NCBI GenBank assembly: GCA_026395895.1
Contig: JAPLXV010000011.1
Span: forward strand, 1-50,836
DNA: 50,836 nt
From: Candidatus Nomurabacteria bacterium
Lineage (GTDB): Bacteria > Patescibacteriota > Minisyncoccia > Phycocordibacterales > UBA9973
Reading direction: 5' to 3'
The position numbers were made by a program, and so were the translations under genes. Each line of letters begins with the position of its first letter. Within the stretch, counting starts at the first letter, position 1. Under the pieces are notes generated by a model. That model did not search any database, had not been told where the DNA came from, and saw only the letters and a program-made list of their open reading frames with translations. Below are positions 16,656 to 23,941 of the stretch, piece by piece.

Positions 16656-17055
16656 TGGTGGAGATGGGGGGAAATGAGCCCCCGTGCAGAAGGTTTTTGT
16701 AAAGAAATCTACATATGTGGCGCGTTTTTGTTTTGGATTAAAAAATTATTAAACGAGCAAAATATTTTTTAATCGATTCCCTTTGTTTTGCTCCGACGTC
16801 AGGAAATCGTCGGAGCTATCCCGATAATATTATGCCTTACTCTTATATATCGGAAGTCTATAAGAGAGACACGAGCTTACGCTAAAGCGGAAACTCGAGC
16901 AAAAGCAAAATCCTTCACACCGAAGTATGGAGAAATTTTTGCAAATGCCTTAGAAGTCAATTTTGCAATTAACATTTGAACGAATTTTAACGAGATTACG
17001 TCCATGCTCGACATGCATCTTTACATTAGACCCACTGTCTATGCCTTGCATCCCC
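16656..17055 (-). ncRNA. ssrA: tmRNA
   Basis: One-piece tmRNA of about 400 nt. The tRNA-like ends pair as GGGGATG (5', 17049-17055) with CATCTCC plus ACCA (3' end at 16656). A GGGGG/CCCCC T arm (loop CTCATTT) precedes the 3' acceptor strand. The tag frame runs from a GCA resume codon (16966) to TAA (16877-16879) and encodes 29 residues ending RVSALA, long for a tmRNA tag. A GCTCCGAC/GTCGGAGC hairpin lies in the pseudoknot region. It starts 11 bp after the smpB stop, so both are likely co-expressed. Confidence 0.93.
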
Positions 17056-17066
17056 ATATTTTTTTA

Positions 17067-17513
17067 TCAACGTTCTTTGTACTCTCTTCTAATCTCGCGA
17101 TCAGTCTCACGTTTTTTTATAGTCTCACGCTTATCTGCTTTTTTCTTGCCTTTAACCAAAGCGATTTCCACTTTGATTTTTCTTCCTTTATTATACACTG
17201 AAATTGGCACAATTGTCAAACTTTTATTTTTCTCACTGCCCGTAAGTGTAGCAATTTCTTTTTTAGTCAATAATAATTTCTTATTTCGCAATGGATCATA
17301 ATCTTTTGGCATATTATTTACTTGGTAAGGTTGAACATTAGCACTTATCAAAAATACTTCCCCTCCCCGCACAACGACAAAGGCGCCATCTAAAGACATT
17401 TTCCCTCCCCTGACCGATTTTACTTCCACACCCAAAAGCTCAATACCTGCTTCGTATTTTTCTAGAATTTCATAATTGAAATATACTTTTCGGTTTTCCG
17501 CATAATGAGCCAT
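17067..17513 (-). CDS. smpB: SsrA-binding protein SmpB
   Basis: 148 aa, full length. Opens AENRKVYFNYEILEKYEAGI, then LLGVEVKSVRGGKMSLDGAF, the OB-fold that binds the tmRNA tRNA-like domain. NKSLTIVPISVYNKGRKIKV follows, and a basic tail (KKADKRETIKKRETDREIRR) that enters the mRNA channel of stalled ribosomes. It is immediately upstream of ssrA on the same strand and divergent from the phosphohexomutase gene. Confidence 0.97.
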   Translation of the reverse strand: MAHYAENRKVYFNYEILEKYEAGIELLGVEVKSVRGGKMSLDGAFVVVRGGEVFLISANVQPYQVNNMPKDYDPLRNKKLLLTKKEIATLTGSEKNKSLTIVPISVYNKGRKIKVEIALVKGKKKADKRETIKKRETDREIRREYKER

Positions 17514-17568
17514 ATATACATATTAGCACATGCTTATAGTCTTATAAAAATTATGTTAATATAAAAAC

Positions 17569-17985
17569 ATGCCAATAAAACCTGAACTAAATGTTTCTGG
17601 ATATAGGGGTATTTGGGGAGAAACTTTAACAAATGAAATCGTGTTAAAATACACGCATGCTTTTGTTCTTTTCACAAAAGAAGAATCAAAAAAAGAAAAT
17701 CCAACTATTTTAATTGGTAGAGATGGAAGAGAAAGTGGTTTGGAAATTAAAAAAATAATATTAAAGGAATTAAAAAAATTAGAAGTCGAAGCAATTGACG
17801 GAGATGTGTTGCCTACCCCGACTGTTTTATTCTCAGTCCGTAAACATAATTATGATGGAGCTATTATTATTACCGCTTCACACAATCCAATAGAATATAA
17901 TGGTCTAAAGTTTGTTAATAAAGAAGGTCTTTTCACTATGGAAAAAGAAATAGAAAAAATAAATAGATATTATGAACATCCCTAA
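17569..17985 (+). CDS. Phosphohexomutase, N-terminal part (split gene)
   Basis: 138 aa covering domain I of the alpha-D-phosphohexomutase family (phosphoglucomutase/phosphomannomutase). SGYRGIWGETLTNEIV opens the domain, IGRDGRESG follows, and the phosphoserine loop IITASHNPIEYNGLKF carries the catalytic Ser. The frame stops at a TAA in CAT-CCC-TAA. The rest of the enzyme continues in the +1 frame with an ATG overlapping this stop by 14 bp. Joined at CCC-T, the chain reads YYEHP-NFTKEHADQ with no gap, which suggests a +1 programmed frameshift or a recent one-base insertion. A true two-subunit enzyme is possible. Confidence 0.88.
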   Translation: MPIKPELNVSGYRGIWGETLTNEIVLKYTHAFVLFTKEESKKENPTILIGRDGRESGLEIKKIILKELKKLEVEAIDGDVLPTPTVLFSVRKHNYDGAIIITASHNPIEYNGLKFVNKEGLFTMEKEIEKINRYYEHP

Positions 17986-18889
17986 TTTTACAAAAGAACA
18001 CGCAGATCAAATTTTAGCTAATATAAATGTAAAAGCGATTCGCGCTAGAGGTTTTAGGGTGGCTGTTGATATGATTAATGCTTCTGCTTCTGTAATGGAC
18101 CCATACCTTTTTGAAAAATTAGGGGTAGAATTAATTCCGATAAATAATATTCCAAATGGGAAATTTACTCATAAACCTGAGCCCCTTAAAGAGAATCTGG
18201 ATGATATAGCTAAATTAGTTATAAAATCAAAAGCAGACCTCGGTTTTGTACACGACCCAGACGCAGATAGACTGGTAGTAATTAATGAAAATGGAGAAGT
18301 AATTCTAGAAGAATATTCTTTAGCTCTAGCAGTAGAAAATATTTTATCAAAAAATCCCGGCAAACTAATTGTAATAAATTTATCTACTTCCAAAATGAGC
18401 GTAGACATTGCAAACAAATATAAAAGTAAGTGCATCCTCGCAAAAGTTGGTGAACCAAATGTGGTGAAAGAAATTATTTATCAAAAAGCCATTATTGGTG
18501 GTGAAGGAAATGGTGGAATAATCTATCCTACCATAAATACAGTACGAGATAGTTTCGTAGGTCTTTCTTTAATCTTGGAACTTTTGGCCGAAAGAAAACA
18601 AACTGTCAATGAGTGTGTTGCTACGCTACCAAAATATTTCATGAAAAAAGATAAGTGGTCAATAGTTGATAAAAATTTGAAAGATATTATTTTAAAATTA
18701 AAAACACATTTTAAAGAAGCTAAAACTACTGAAATAGATGGTATTCGTCTTGATTTTCCAGACGGTTCCTGGCTTCATTTACATCCTTCAAACACAGAAC
18801 CTATCGTTCGTCTTTTTGGCGAAACAAAAACACAAGAAAAAATCGAAGCTTTATTTAAAGAAGTTAAATTGACTTTAAACTCCAAATAA
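17972..18889 (+). CDS. Phosphohexomutase, C-terminal part (split gene)
   Basis: 305 aa covering domains II-IV. FVHDPDADRLVVINENGE is the magnesium-binding loop. IIGGEGNGGIIYPTIN is the sugar-specificity loop region. LHPSNTEPIVRLFGE is the C-terminal phosphate-binding loop. It lacks the catalytic serine, so alone it cannot be a complete mutase. Its ATG overlaps the end of the domain I frame, consistent with translational coupling or a frameshift fusion of about 440 aa, the normal family length. It is followed 21 bp later by infC. Confidence 0.88.
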   Translation: MNIPNFTKEHADQILANINVKAIRARGFRVAVDMINASASVMDPYLFEKLGVELIPINNIPNGKFTHKPEPLKENLDDIAKLVIKSKADLGFVHDPDADRLVVINENGEVILEEYSLALAVENILSKNPGKLIVINLSTSKMSVDIANKYKSKCILAKVGEPNVVKEIIYQKAIIGGEGNGGIIYPTINTVRDSFVGLSLILELLAERKQTVNECVATLPKYFMKKDKWSIVDKNLKDIILKLKTHFKEAKTTEIDGIRLDFPDGSWLHLHPSNTEPIVRLFGETKTQEKIEALFKEVKLTLNSK

Positions 18890-18910
18890 GTTAGTATTCA
18901 TATACATCAA

Positions 18911-19417
18911 TTGCGAGAAAGAATAAACAACCAAATACGAGCGAGTGAACTTCGTGTTATTGATAGTGAAGGTCAAAATCTCGGTGTTTTAAGTATAAAA
19001 GAGGCATTAGAACTAGCCCAAAACAAGGGTTTAGATCTGATTGAAATATCTCCAAGTGCTAATCCGCCTATCGCCAAGATAATGGATTTTGGTAAGTATC
19101 AATACGAGGTAAACAAGAAATTGAAGAAAGCTAAAGCTGGTTCTAAACCAACAGAAACAAAGTCTATTCAAATAAAAATAGGCACTGGAGACCACGACCT
19201 AGAGCTCAAGGCCAAAACTGCTTCAAAATGGTTAAAGGAAGGACATAGAATTAAAGTTGAACTTTTCCTTGCTGGACGTGCAAAGTATATGGATGAAAAA
19301 TTTTTAAGAGAAAGATTAGATAGAGTGCTTCATTTGATTACTGAAGAATATAAAATATCAGACGCATACAAAAAAGGTCCAAAAGGATTAATTACAACAA
19401 TAGAAAAAGCAAAATGA
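18911..19417 (+). CDS. infC: Translation initiation factor IF-3
   Basis: 168 aa. The N-domain has RINNQIRASELRVIDSEGQN and KEALELAQNKGLDLIEISP; the C-domain has IQIKIGTGDHDLELKAKTAS and LIRVE-like beta strands. The best start is TTG at 18911; no ATG fits. A rare start is typical of infC, where IF-3 discriminates against non-canonical codons in its own mRNA, so autoregulation is plausible. First of the infC-rpmI-rplT operon; its TGA stop overlaps the rpmI ATG. Confidence 0.95.
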   Translation: MRERINNQIRASELRVIDSEGQNLGVLSIKEALELAQNKGLDLIEISPSANPPIAKIMDFGKYQYEVNKKLKKAKAGSKPTETKSIQIKIGTGDHDLELKAKTASKWLKEGHRIKVELFLAGRAKYMDEKFLRERLDRVLHLITEEYKISDAYKKGPKGLITTIEKAK

Positions 19418-19608
19418 AAGGGATGAAAACAAACAAGTCATATACAAAAAGATTAAAACTTACAAAAAATGGAAAGGTTCTTTCGCGTAAACCGGGTTTT
19501 AATCATTTCAATGCTAAACAATCACGTACTCAGCAATTAGCCGGAAAGAAGGGTCAAAATTTTTTAATAAAAAACAAACCAAAGAGTCACTTATTACCAT
19601 TTAACTGA
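19414..19608 (+). CDS. rpmI: 50S ribosomal protein L35
   Basis: 64 aa, typical size. MKGMKTNKSYTKRLKLTKNG aligns with the usual MPKMKTNKSAAKR start, which supports the first ATG (19414) rather than M4. RKPGFNHFNAKQSRTQQLAG is the conserved body. ATGA overlap with infC indicates coupled translation. Ends in TGA, evidence that UGA is a stop here. Confidence 0.96.
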   Translation: MKGMKTNKSYTKRLKLTKNGKVLSRKPGFNHFNAKQSRTQQLAGKKGQNFLIKNKPKSHLLPFN

Positions 19609-19614
19609 AAATTA

Positions 19615-19740
19615 ACGAGTGTAACGAATATAATTTTCGTTACCCTGTTAAATAATTTTTGCTAAAGCAAAAATTGTTCCAGTAGGAACATTTAACAAGG
19701 TGATGATTTTAATAATCGCTTCGCTCATTTAAAATCAATC
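19615..19740 (+). promoter_or_regulatory. Structured leader of rplT, probable L20 autoregulatory RNA
   Basis: Three structures fill the gap. A hairpin GTAACGAA/TTCGTTAC spans 19621-19643. A three-way junction closed by GTTAAAT (19647-19653) with ATTTAAC (19690-19696) holds hairpins AATTTTTGC-TAAA-GCAAAAATT and GTTCC-AGTA-GGAAC. A last stem TGATTTTAA/TTAAAATCA abuts the L20 ATG. L20 represses rpmI-rplT through mRNA structures that mimic its rRNA site in studied bacteria, so a similar role is inferred. Confidence 0.6.
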
Positions 19741-20085
19741 ATGACTAGAGTAAAAAAGGGAGTACATGCATTAAAAAGACGCAGAAGCGTATTAAAACAA
19801 ACAAAAGGTTTTCGACATGGCCGAAGCACCAAAGAACGTCAAGCAAAAGAAGCACTTTTGCATTCTGGAAATTATTCTTTTGCTCATCGAAAAGATAAAA
19901 AATCACACAATCGAAAACTTTGGAATATAAAAATAAATGCCGGCGCTCGTGAACTAGGGATGTCTTATTCAAAATTTATCGGCGCACTTAAAGCTAAAAA
20001 TATATTACTAGACCGAAAAATTCTATCAGACTTAGCACAAAACGAGCCTTTAGTTTTTGCCAAAGTTTTAGAAAGCATCAAATAA
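19741..20085 (+). CDS. rplT: 50S ribosomal protein L20
   Basis: 114 aa. TRVKKGVHALKRRRSVLKQT is the basic N-terminal helix that enters 23S rRNA. Then FRHGRSTKERQAKEALLHSG and INAGARELGMSYSKFIGALK match the globular domain. Last gene of the operon, followed by a strong terminator. Confidence 0.97.
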   Translation: MTRVKKGVHALKRRRSVLKQTKGFRHGRSTKERQAKEALLHSGNYSFAHRKDKKSHNRKLWNIKINAGARELGMSYSKFIGALKAKNILLDRKILSDLAQNEPLVFAKVLESIK

Positions 20086-20086
20086 T

Positions 20087-20122
20087 AAAAAACCCAGCTG
20101 TTCACGAGCAGCTGGGTTTTTT
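20087..20122. terminator. Bidirectional intrinsic terminator
   Basis: AACCCAGCTG (20091-20100) pairs perfectly with 20109-20118 around an 8-nt loop, with A-tract before and T-tract after. It serves rplT on plus and the LOG-like gene on minus. Confidence 0.9.
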
Positions 20123-20711
20123 ATTTATCTATTTTATATTTTTTAACAACAGCAATTACATCGGCTACCATTTTCTTAGGATCATCGCTGATAACGATTT
20201 TATTATTAGGACGATGAGCTTTGGCAATTATATCCTTTAATTCAGTACTTGTCTCCCAAGGTCCTTCTAAAATACCTATAGCCTTGTTATCTTCAAAAGC
20301 GATAGTGAACTCATGAATGGTGCCAATGCGCCCACAACCGCATATAACAGCGTCAGAAGAACGAGTAAGGAGAAGGTCACGTCCCGGGTAGCCAAAACCG
20401 GTATAAATAATCAAATCCATATAATCAAGAGGAAGTTTATAAACTTTTACATGTTCTTCTTCTGAAGCTGCTGGAGAAAAACCAATTGATATTCCCCCCT
20501 TTTCTTTGGCTCCCATAGCTGCCCAAAAAGGAAAACCGGTAGTCGCTCCTGTTACTAAAATGGCTCCTTGTCGAGCTATTTCGCGTCCAAGTTCTTTTGC
20601 TATCTCTGATGTATTTAAACCACAATTACCTATATCAGCTGCTCCAGAAACGCATATTTTTATTTGATTGTGCCCATGCTTATTGTAAGGACTTGAAGAA
20701 TTAATATCCAT
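20121..20711 (-). CDS. LOG/SLOG-family Rossmann protein
   Basis: 196 aa. IKICVSGAADIG opens a Rossmann-like fold, ILVTGATTGFPFWAAMGAKE follows, and VICGCGRIGTIHEFTIAFED matches the GGxGTxxE signature of the lysine-decarboxylase-like LOG and SLOG families. Relatives hydrolyse cytokinin-type nucleotide N-glycosides or bind nucleotides; the substrate here is unknown. Convergent with rplT. Confidence 0.85.
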   Translation of the reverse strand: MDINSSSPYNKHGHNQIKICVSGAADIGNCGLNTSEIAKELGREIARQGAILVTGATTGFPFWAAMGAKEKGGISIGFSPAASEEEHVKVYKLPLDYMDLIIYTGFGYPGRDLLLTRSSDAVICGCGRIGTIHEFTIAFEDNKAIGILEGPWETSTELKDIIAKAHRPNNKIVISDDPKKMVADVIAVVKKYKIDK

Positions 20712-20744
20712 ATTTTTATTGTATGCTCTCTATTATTGCATTTT

Positions 20745-22109
20745 TTAGAGAGAAAGTAAAACACTCTCGCCCTGTAATGGTGCAGATGCATCTATCCCCA
20801 AATTATCTTTTATCCTCTGAACCAAAAACATTTCAGATTTCGGTTCACCCATAACTACAAAAACTTTCTTCACTACCTTTTGCATATCTTCAACAAAATG
20901 AAATAAACCATCCCCATCTTTATGTCCTGAATATCCTAAAATAACTTCAACTTTTGCTCGTACATTTACTTCTTCTCCTGAAATACGTAATTTTTTTACT
21001 CCTTCTTCAATTAAACGCCCCATACTGCCGGAAGATTGATACCCGGTAAGTAAAATAGTGTTGTTAGGGTCAGGTAAAAAATGCTGTTCATGGTGTACTA
21101 TACGCCCTCCTGAAGACATGCCTGAGCCAGCAATAACTATCTTTGGATTAGGTGCATCGTTAATTAGTCTAGAATCTTCTGACTGTAAAGTAGAATGAAG
21201 CCCAGGAAAATCAAATAAATATTTGTCTTTTGATAAAACTTTCTGGGCTGTTTCATTAAAATAATCCTTAAATTGTTTAAAAATTTCAGTCAAACGAATA
21301 GCCAGAGGAGAATCAAAAAAAATAGGCATTATCGGTATGCGTTTATTTCTAACCGAATCATCCAGTTCAAATAAAAGTTCTTGGGAACGTTCCAGAGAAA
21401 AGGTAGGGATGATGAGTGTTCCCTTTTTATTATAATTATCTTTAATTACTTTTTCTAAAAGATTTCTTCTGTCATCTCTGGATTCGTGATTTCTGTCACC
21501 ATAAACACTTTCCATTATTAAATAATCTGCATCAGTAATCTTTTCAGTATCAGGTAATAACGGTGATGGCGAATTACCCAAATCTCCAGTAAAAAGAATC
21601 TTCTTGCCATTGTAAATAAATTCAATCATGGCTGAACCTAAAATATGCCCGGCATCTTTAAAAGATACTTCTAGGTTGTCGGTGATTTTTATCTCTTCGT
21701 GATAATCAAAGGAAAGCCATAACAAAAAGGCTGCTTTGATGTTTTCTTCAGAATATATTTTTTCTAGATTAAATTGTCTATCTTTAGACAAAATACCAGC
21801 AGTATCTTCCAACATTGGGAGAGTAAGCGCACGAGTGGGTTTTGTAGAATAAATTTTCCCATGAAAACCTTCATAAATTAACTTCGGAATTCTTCCAATA
21901 TGGTCTATGTGAGAATGAGTAATAAAAAGAATATCAATTTCTTTTGGGTCATAAAGAAAAGGTGTCCAGTTAACATCATCTGCTAATTTTGATCCTTGGG
22001 TAAGACCACAATCAATCAAGATTTTTTTACCGTCAATCTCAAAAAGAAAATTCGCTCCTGTGACCGAACCTGTTCCTCCACAAAATGTTATTCTAGCGAT
22101 GCTTGGCAT
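20745..22109 (-). CDS. Beta-CASP metallo-beta-lactamase RNase-like protein
   Basis: 454 aa. The metallo-beta-lactamase fold has LFITHSHIDHIGRIPKL (HxHxDH zinc motif) and DAGHILGSAMIEF. The beta-CASP region has TLIIPTFSLERSQELLFEL. A C-terminal RMMBL part includes VIAGSGMSSGGRIVHHEQH and YQSSGSMGRLIEEG. These enzymes are mostly endo/exoribonucleases of the CPSF73/YsgA-like group. Four bases separate it from the membrane-protein gene on the same strand. Confidence 0.92.
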   Translation of the reverse strand: MPSIARITFCGGTGSVTGANFLFEIDGKKILIDCGLTQGSKLADDVNWTPFLYDPKEIDILFITHSHIDHIGRIPKLIYEGFHGKIYSTKPTRALTLPMLEDTAGILSKDRQFNLEKIYSEENIKAAFLLWLSFDYHEEIKITDNLEVSFKDAGHILGSAMIEFIYNGKKILFTGDLGNSPSPLLPDTEKITDADYLIMESVYGDRNHESRDDRRNLLEKVIKDNYNKKGTLIIPTFSLERSQELLFELDDSVRNKRIPIMPIFFDSPLAIRLTEIFKQFKDYFNETAQKVLSKDKYLFDFPGLHSTLQSEDSRLINDAPNPKIVIAGSGMSSGGRIVHHEQHFLPDPNNTILLTGYQSSGSMGRLIEEGVKKLRISGEEVNVRAKVEVILGYSGHKDGDGLFHFVEDMQKVVKKVFVVMGEPKSEMFLVQRIKDNLGIDASAPLQGESVLLSL

Positions 22110-22113
22110 TGTT

Positions 22114-22509
22114 TTATTGTACTATATTTTTTTTAATAGACATAATTTTTATAAAATAAAATATAGCAAAAGTACCACCAGCCAAATCAAAAAAGATATC
22201 TGAAATAGTATCCAAGGTATTAAAAAGATTTCCTGTAATAGTCCTATCAATTATAATTTCAAACACTTCCCATAAAACACCAATCAACAAAACACCTAAG
22301 ATAAGGTAAAAAATTGATTTAAGAGAAATGTCTTTAATTTTTAAAAACCAAATAAGAGCCAAACCAAGCCACAATCCTCCTAAAAAATGCATCGGCATAT
22401 CAAAATACCATATAGAAGAATACCAGTAAAATCTCATTGCTAGATAATTTAACAAAAAGATAAGGAAAATTAGAGATAACAAACGTATTAAAAGTTTTTT
22501 GGAATCCAT
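22114..22509 (-). CDS. Small multi-pass membrane protein (VanZ/YjdF-like)
   Basis: 131 aa with about four transmembrane helices: LLSLIFLIFLLNYLAMRF, then GGLWLGLALIWFL, SIFYLILGVLLIGVLWEVFE and DLAGGTFAIFYFI. The phrases MPMHFLGGLWLGL and WEVFEIIIDR...DTISDIFFDLAGG recall DUF2238/YjdF and VanZ-like proteins. Function unknown. Likely translated with the downstream RNase gene. Confidence 0.75.
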   Translation of the reverse strand: MDSKKLLIRLLSLIFLIFLLNYLAMRFYWYSSIWYFDMPMHFLGGLWLGLALIWFLKIKDISLKSIFYLILGVLLIGVLWEVFEIIIDRTITGNLFNTLDTISDIFFDLAGGTFAIFYFIKIMSIKKNIVQ

Positions 22510-22542
22510 ACTGATATTATAATCCTTTTTTCAAAAAAAATC

Positions 22543-22562
22543 CCTCCGACCCAGGTCGGAGA
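22543..22562 (-). terminator. Intrinsic terminator
   Basis: CTCCGACC/GGTCGGAG with a 2-nt loop; on the minus strand it is followed by GGATTTTTTTT. It would end transcripts coming from the adenylate-kinase-like gene and the structured element at 22574-22697. Confidence 0.75.
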
Positions 22563-22573
22563 GAATTTTTCTT

Positions 22574-22697
22574 AGGGTTATTTCCGATGTATTACCATAG
22601 CTTATAGCTAAGTGGGTACCAGACATCTAAGGCCAAGGCCGAATATGATCGAGGCTCCCATAAAATATTGTTCTAGGTAATAATCGGAAATAACCCT
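22574..22697. ncRNA. Unidentified structured intergenic element
   Basis: AGGGTTATTTCCGAT (22574-22588) pairs perfectly with 22683-22697. After a one-base bulge, TATTACC (22590-22596) pairs with GGTAATA (22676-22682), so 22 bp close an element of 124 nt. The interior has TAGC-TTATA-GCTA and a TGGG/CCCA-closed arm containing GGCCAAGGCC. A strong minus-strand terminator lies just beyond. It may be a small RNA or 3' UTR. I do not recognise a 6S, SRP or riboswitch consensus. Confidence 0.5.
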
Positions 22698-22769
22698 ACT
22701 TAAAGTCTATGCCTTTTAAAAAAGTTAGCAACTGGACGAAACTATTTTTCTGTTTTTGAATTATTCAGG

Positions 22770-23852
22770 TTAAAGTTTAAGAGCTTTTACTAACTGTTTT
22801 ATGAGCCCAACTACTACAGGAGGAGCCAATAAACTATAAGATTCAACACCTTCGTCGTCTTTTATAATCCAAGGTTCTTCGCTAATGCTAGTTTTGCCAG
22901 TTTTTTCGTCATATTTGAATACATATTTAGGGGTTACCTCATAATCATCTATAATATTATCTTTCACACTATTAACAGGCACAGAATTCCTAAGAAGCAC
23001 TTTGGGTACTCCATGAAGCGACATTACTTTTCTAATCAACTTCTCATCTAAATCTAAACGTTCGCGAACACTTTCAATACCAGCGTTATCCCCTTCTTTT
23101 CCAACCATTCTCGCTCCACTGCATTCTGTGTTATCACAAATCAAGAAAAACTCTTTTGAATTTTTATCATAACCAATTTCTCTGGTCGGGAAAGTGGTCA
23201 AATTTCTCGGCGCCTGGCATTTTGGACAAACTACACGATTACGCATACGTTCATCAATTACTGATTCGGGGATATTAATGGCGACAAATATATCGGGATC
23301 AAGACGATAATCTGCTAAATCTCTAAAATATAATGAATACTGTACCTGATCCAAATCACGTGGAAAACCATCCAAAAAAATAACTTTCCTATCAAATTTA
23401 TCAATCTCTCTTTTTAAAAGAGTAAGGATAAATTCTGTCGGCAAAAGTACTTTCTGATTTTTCCATACTAAAGCATCAATGGAGTCTTCAATAGAGATAT
23501 AACCACGATAGTGATCTTCTAGATATTCAACGATTTCTTTTTTCTTTTCTGGATCATTGATATTTTTATAAGTTGTACGAACTAAATCCCCTACAGAAAT
23601 ATGTCCAATTTTATCTGCCCCAAAAATTTCTGACATTAGTTTTGTATAAGTCCCTTTACCAGAATTTTTCTTACCGAGGAAGTAAGCAATAAAGGTATTT
23701 TCTTCTAAATATTTTTTAATTTTATTAATTTCCACTCCTACTTTTGCTTCAAAATATTTTTTTCGTCCTTCTGGATCGTTAAGATTAAACCTCTCAGTAA
23801 GATTTGGCACCTTAGTTTGAATAATCGGAAAATTGGTTAATGGTCCTTTCAT
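22770..23852 (-). CDS. Adenylate-kinase-family protein with zinc lid
   Basis: 360 aa, longer than a normal adenylate kinase. After about 55 extra N-terminal residues comes AYFLGKKNSGKGTYTKLMSE (P-loop), then ISVGDLVRTTYKN and IFLDGFPRDLDQVQYSLYF (NMP-binding Asp/Arg). The lid RVVCPKCQAPRN...CDNTECSG has four cysteines fit for zinc. An extended C-terminus of about 80 aa (SVKDNIIDDYEVTPKYVFKY) is unusual. A second, standard-length adk lies at 28881-29471, so this one may act on another nucleotide. Confidence 0.82.
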   Translation of the reverse strand: MKGPLTNFPIIQTKVPNLTERFNLNDPEGRKKYFEAKVGVEINKIKKYLEENTFIAYFLGKKNSGKGTYTKLMSEIFGADKIGHISVGDLVRTTYKNINDPEKKKEIVEYLEDHYRGYISIEDSIDALVWKNQKVLLPTEFILTLLKREIDKFDRKVIFLDGFPRDLDQVQYSLYFRDLADYRLDPDIFVAINIPESVIDERMRNRVVCPKCQAPRNLTTFPTREIGYDKNSKEFFLICDNTECSGARMVGKEGDNAGIESVRERLDLDEKLIRKVMSLHGVPKVLLRNSVPVNSVKDNIIDDYEVTPKYVFKYDEKTGKTSISEEPWIIKDDEGVESYSLLAPPVVVGLIKQLVKALKL

Positions 23853-23941
23853 AGTAATATATAAATAAAAAATTTAGCTTTCGCTAATTAATTGTAATAT
23901 AAGAATTATAGCAGATTTTTAAAAAAATTCCAAATGTTGTT

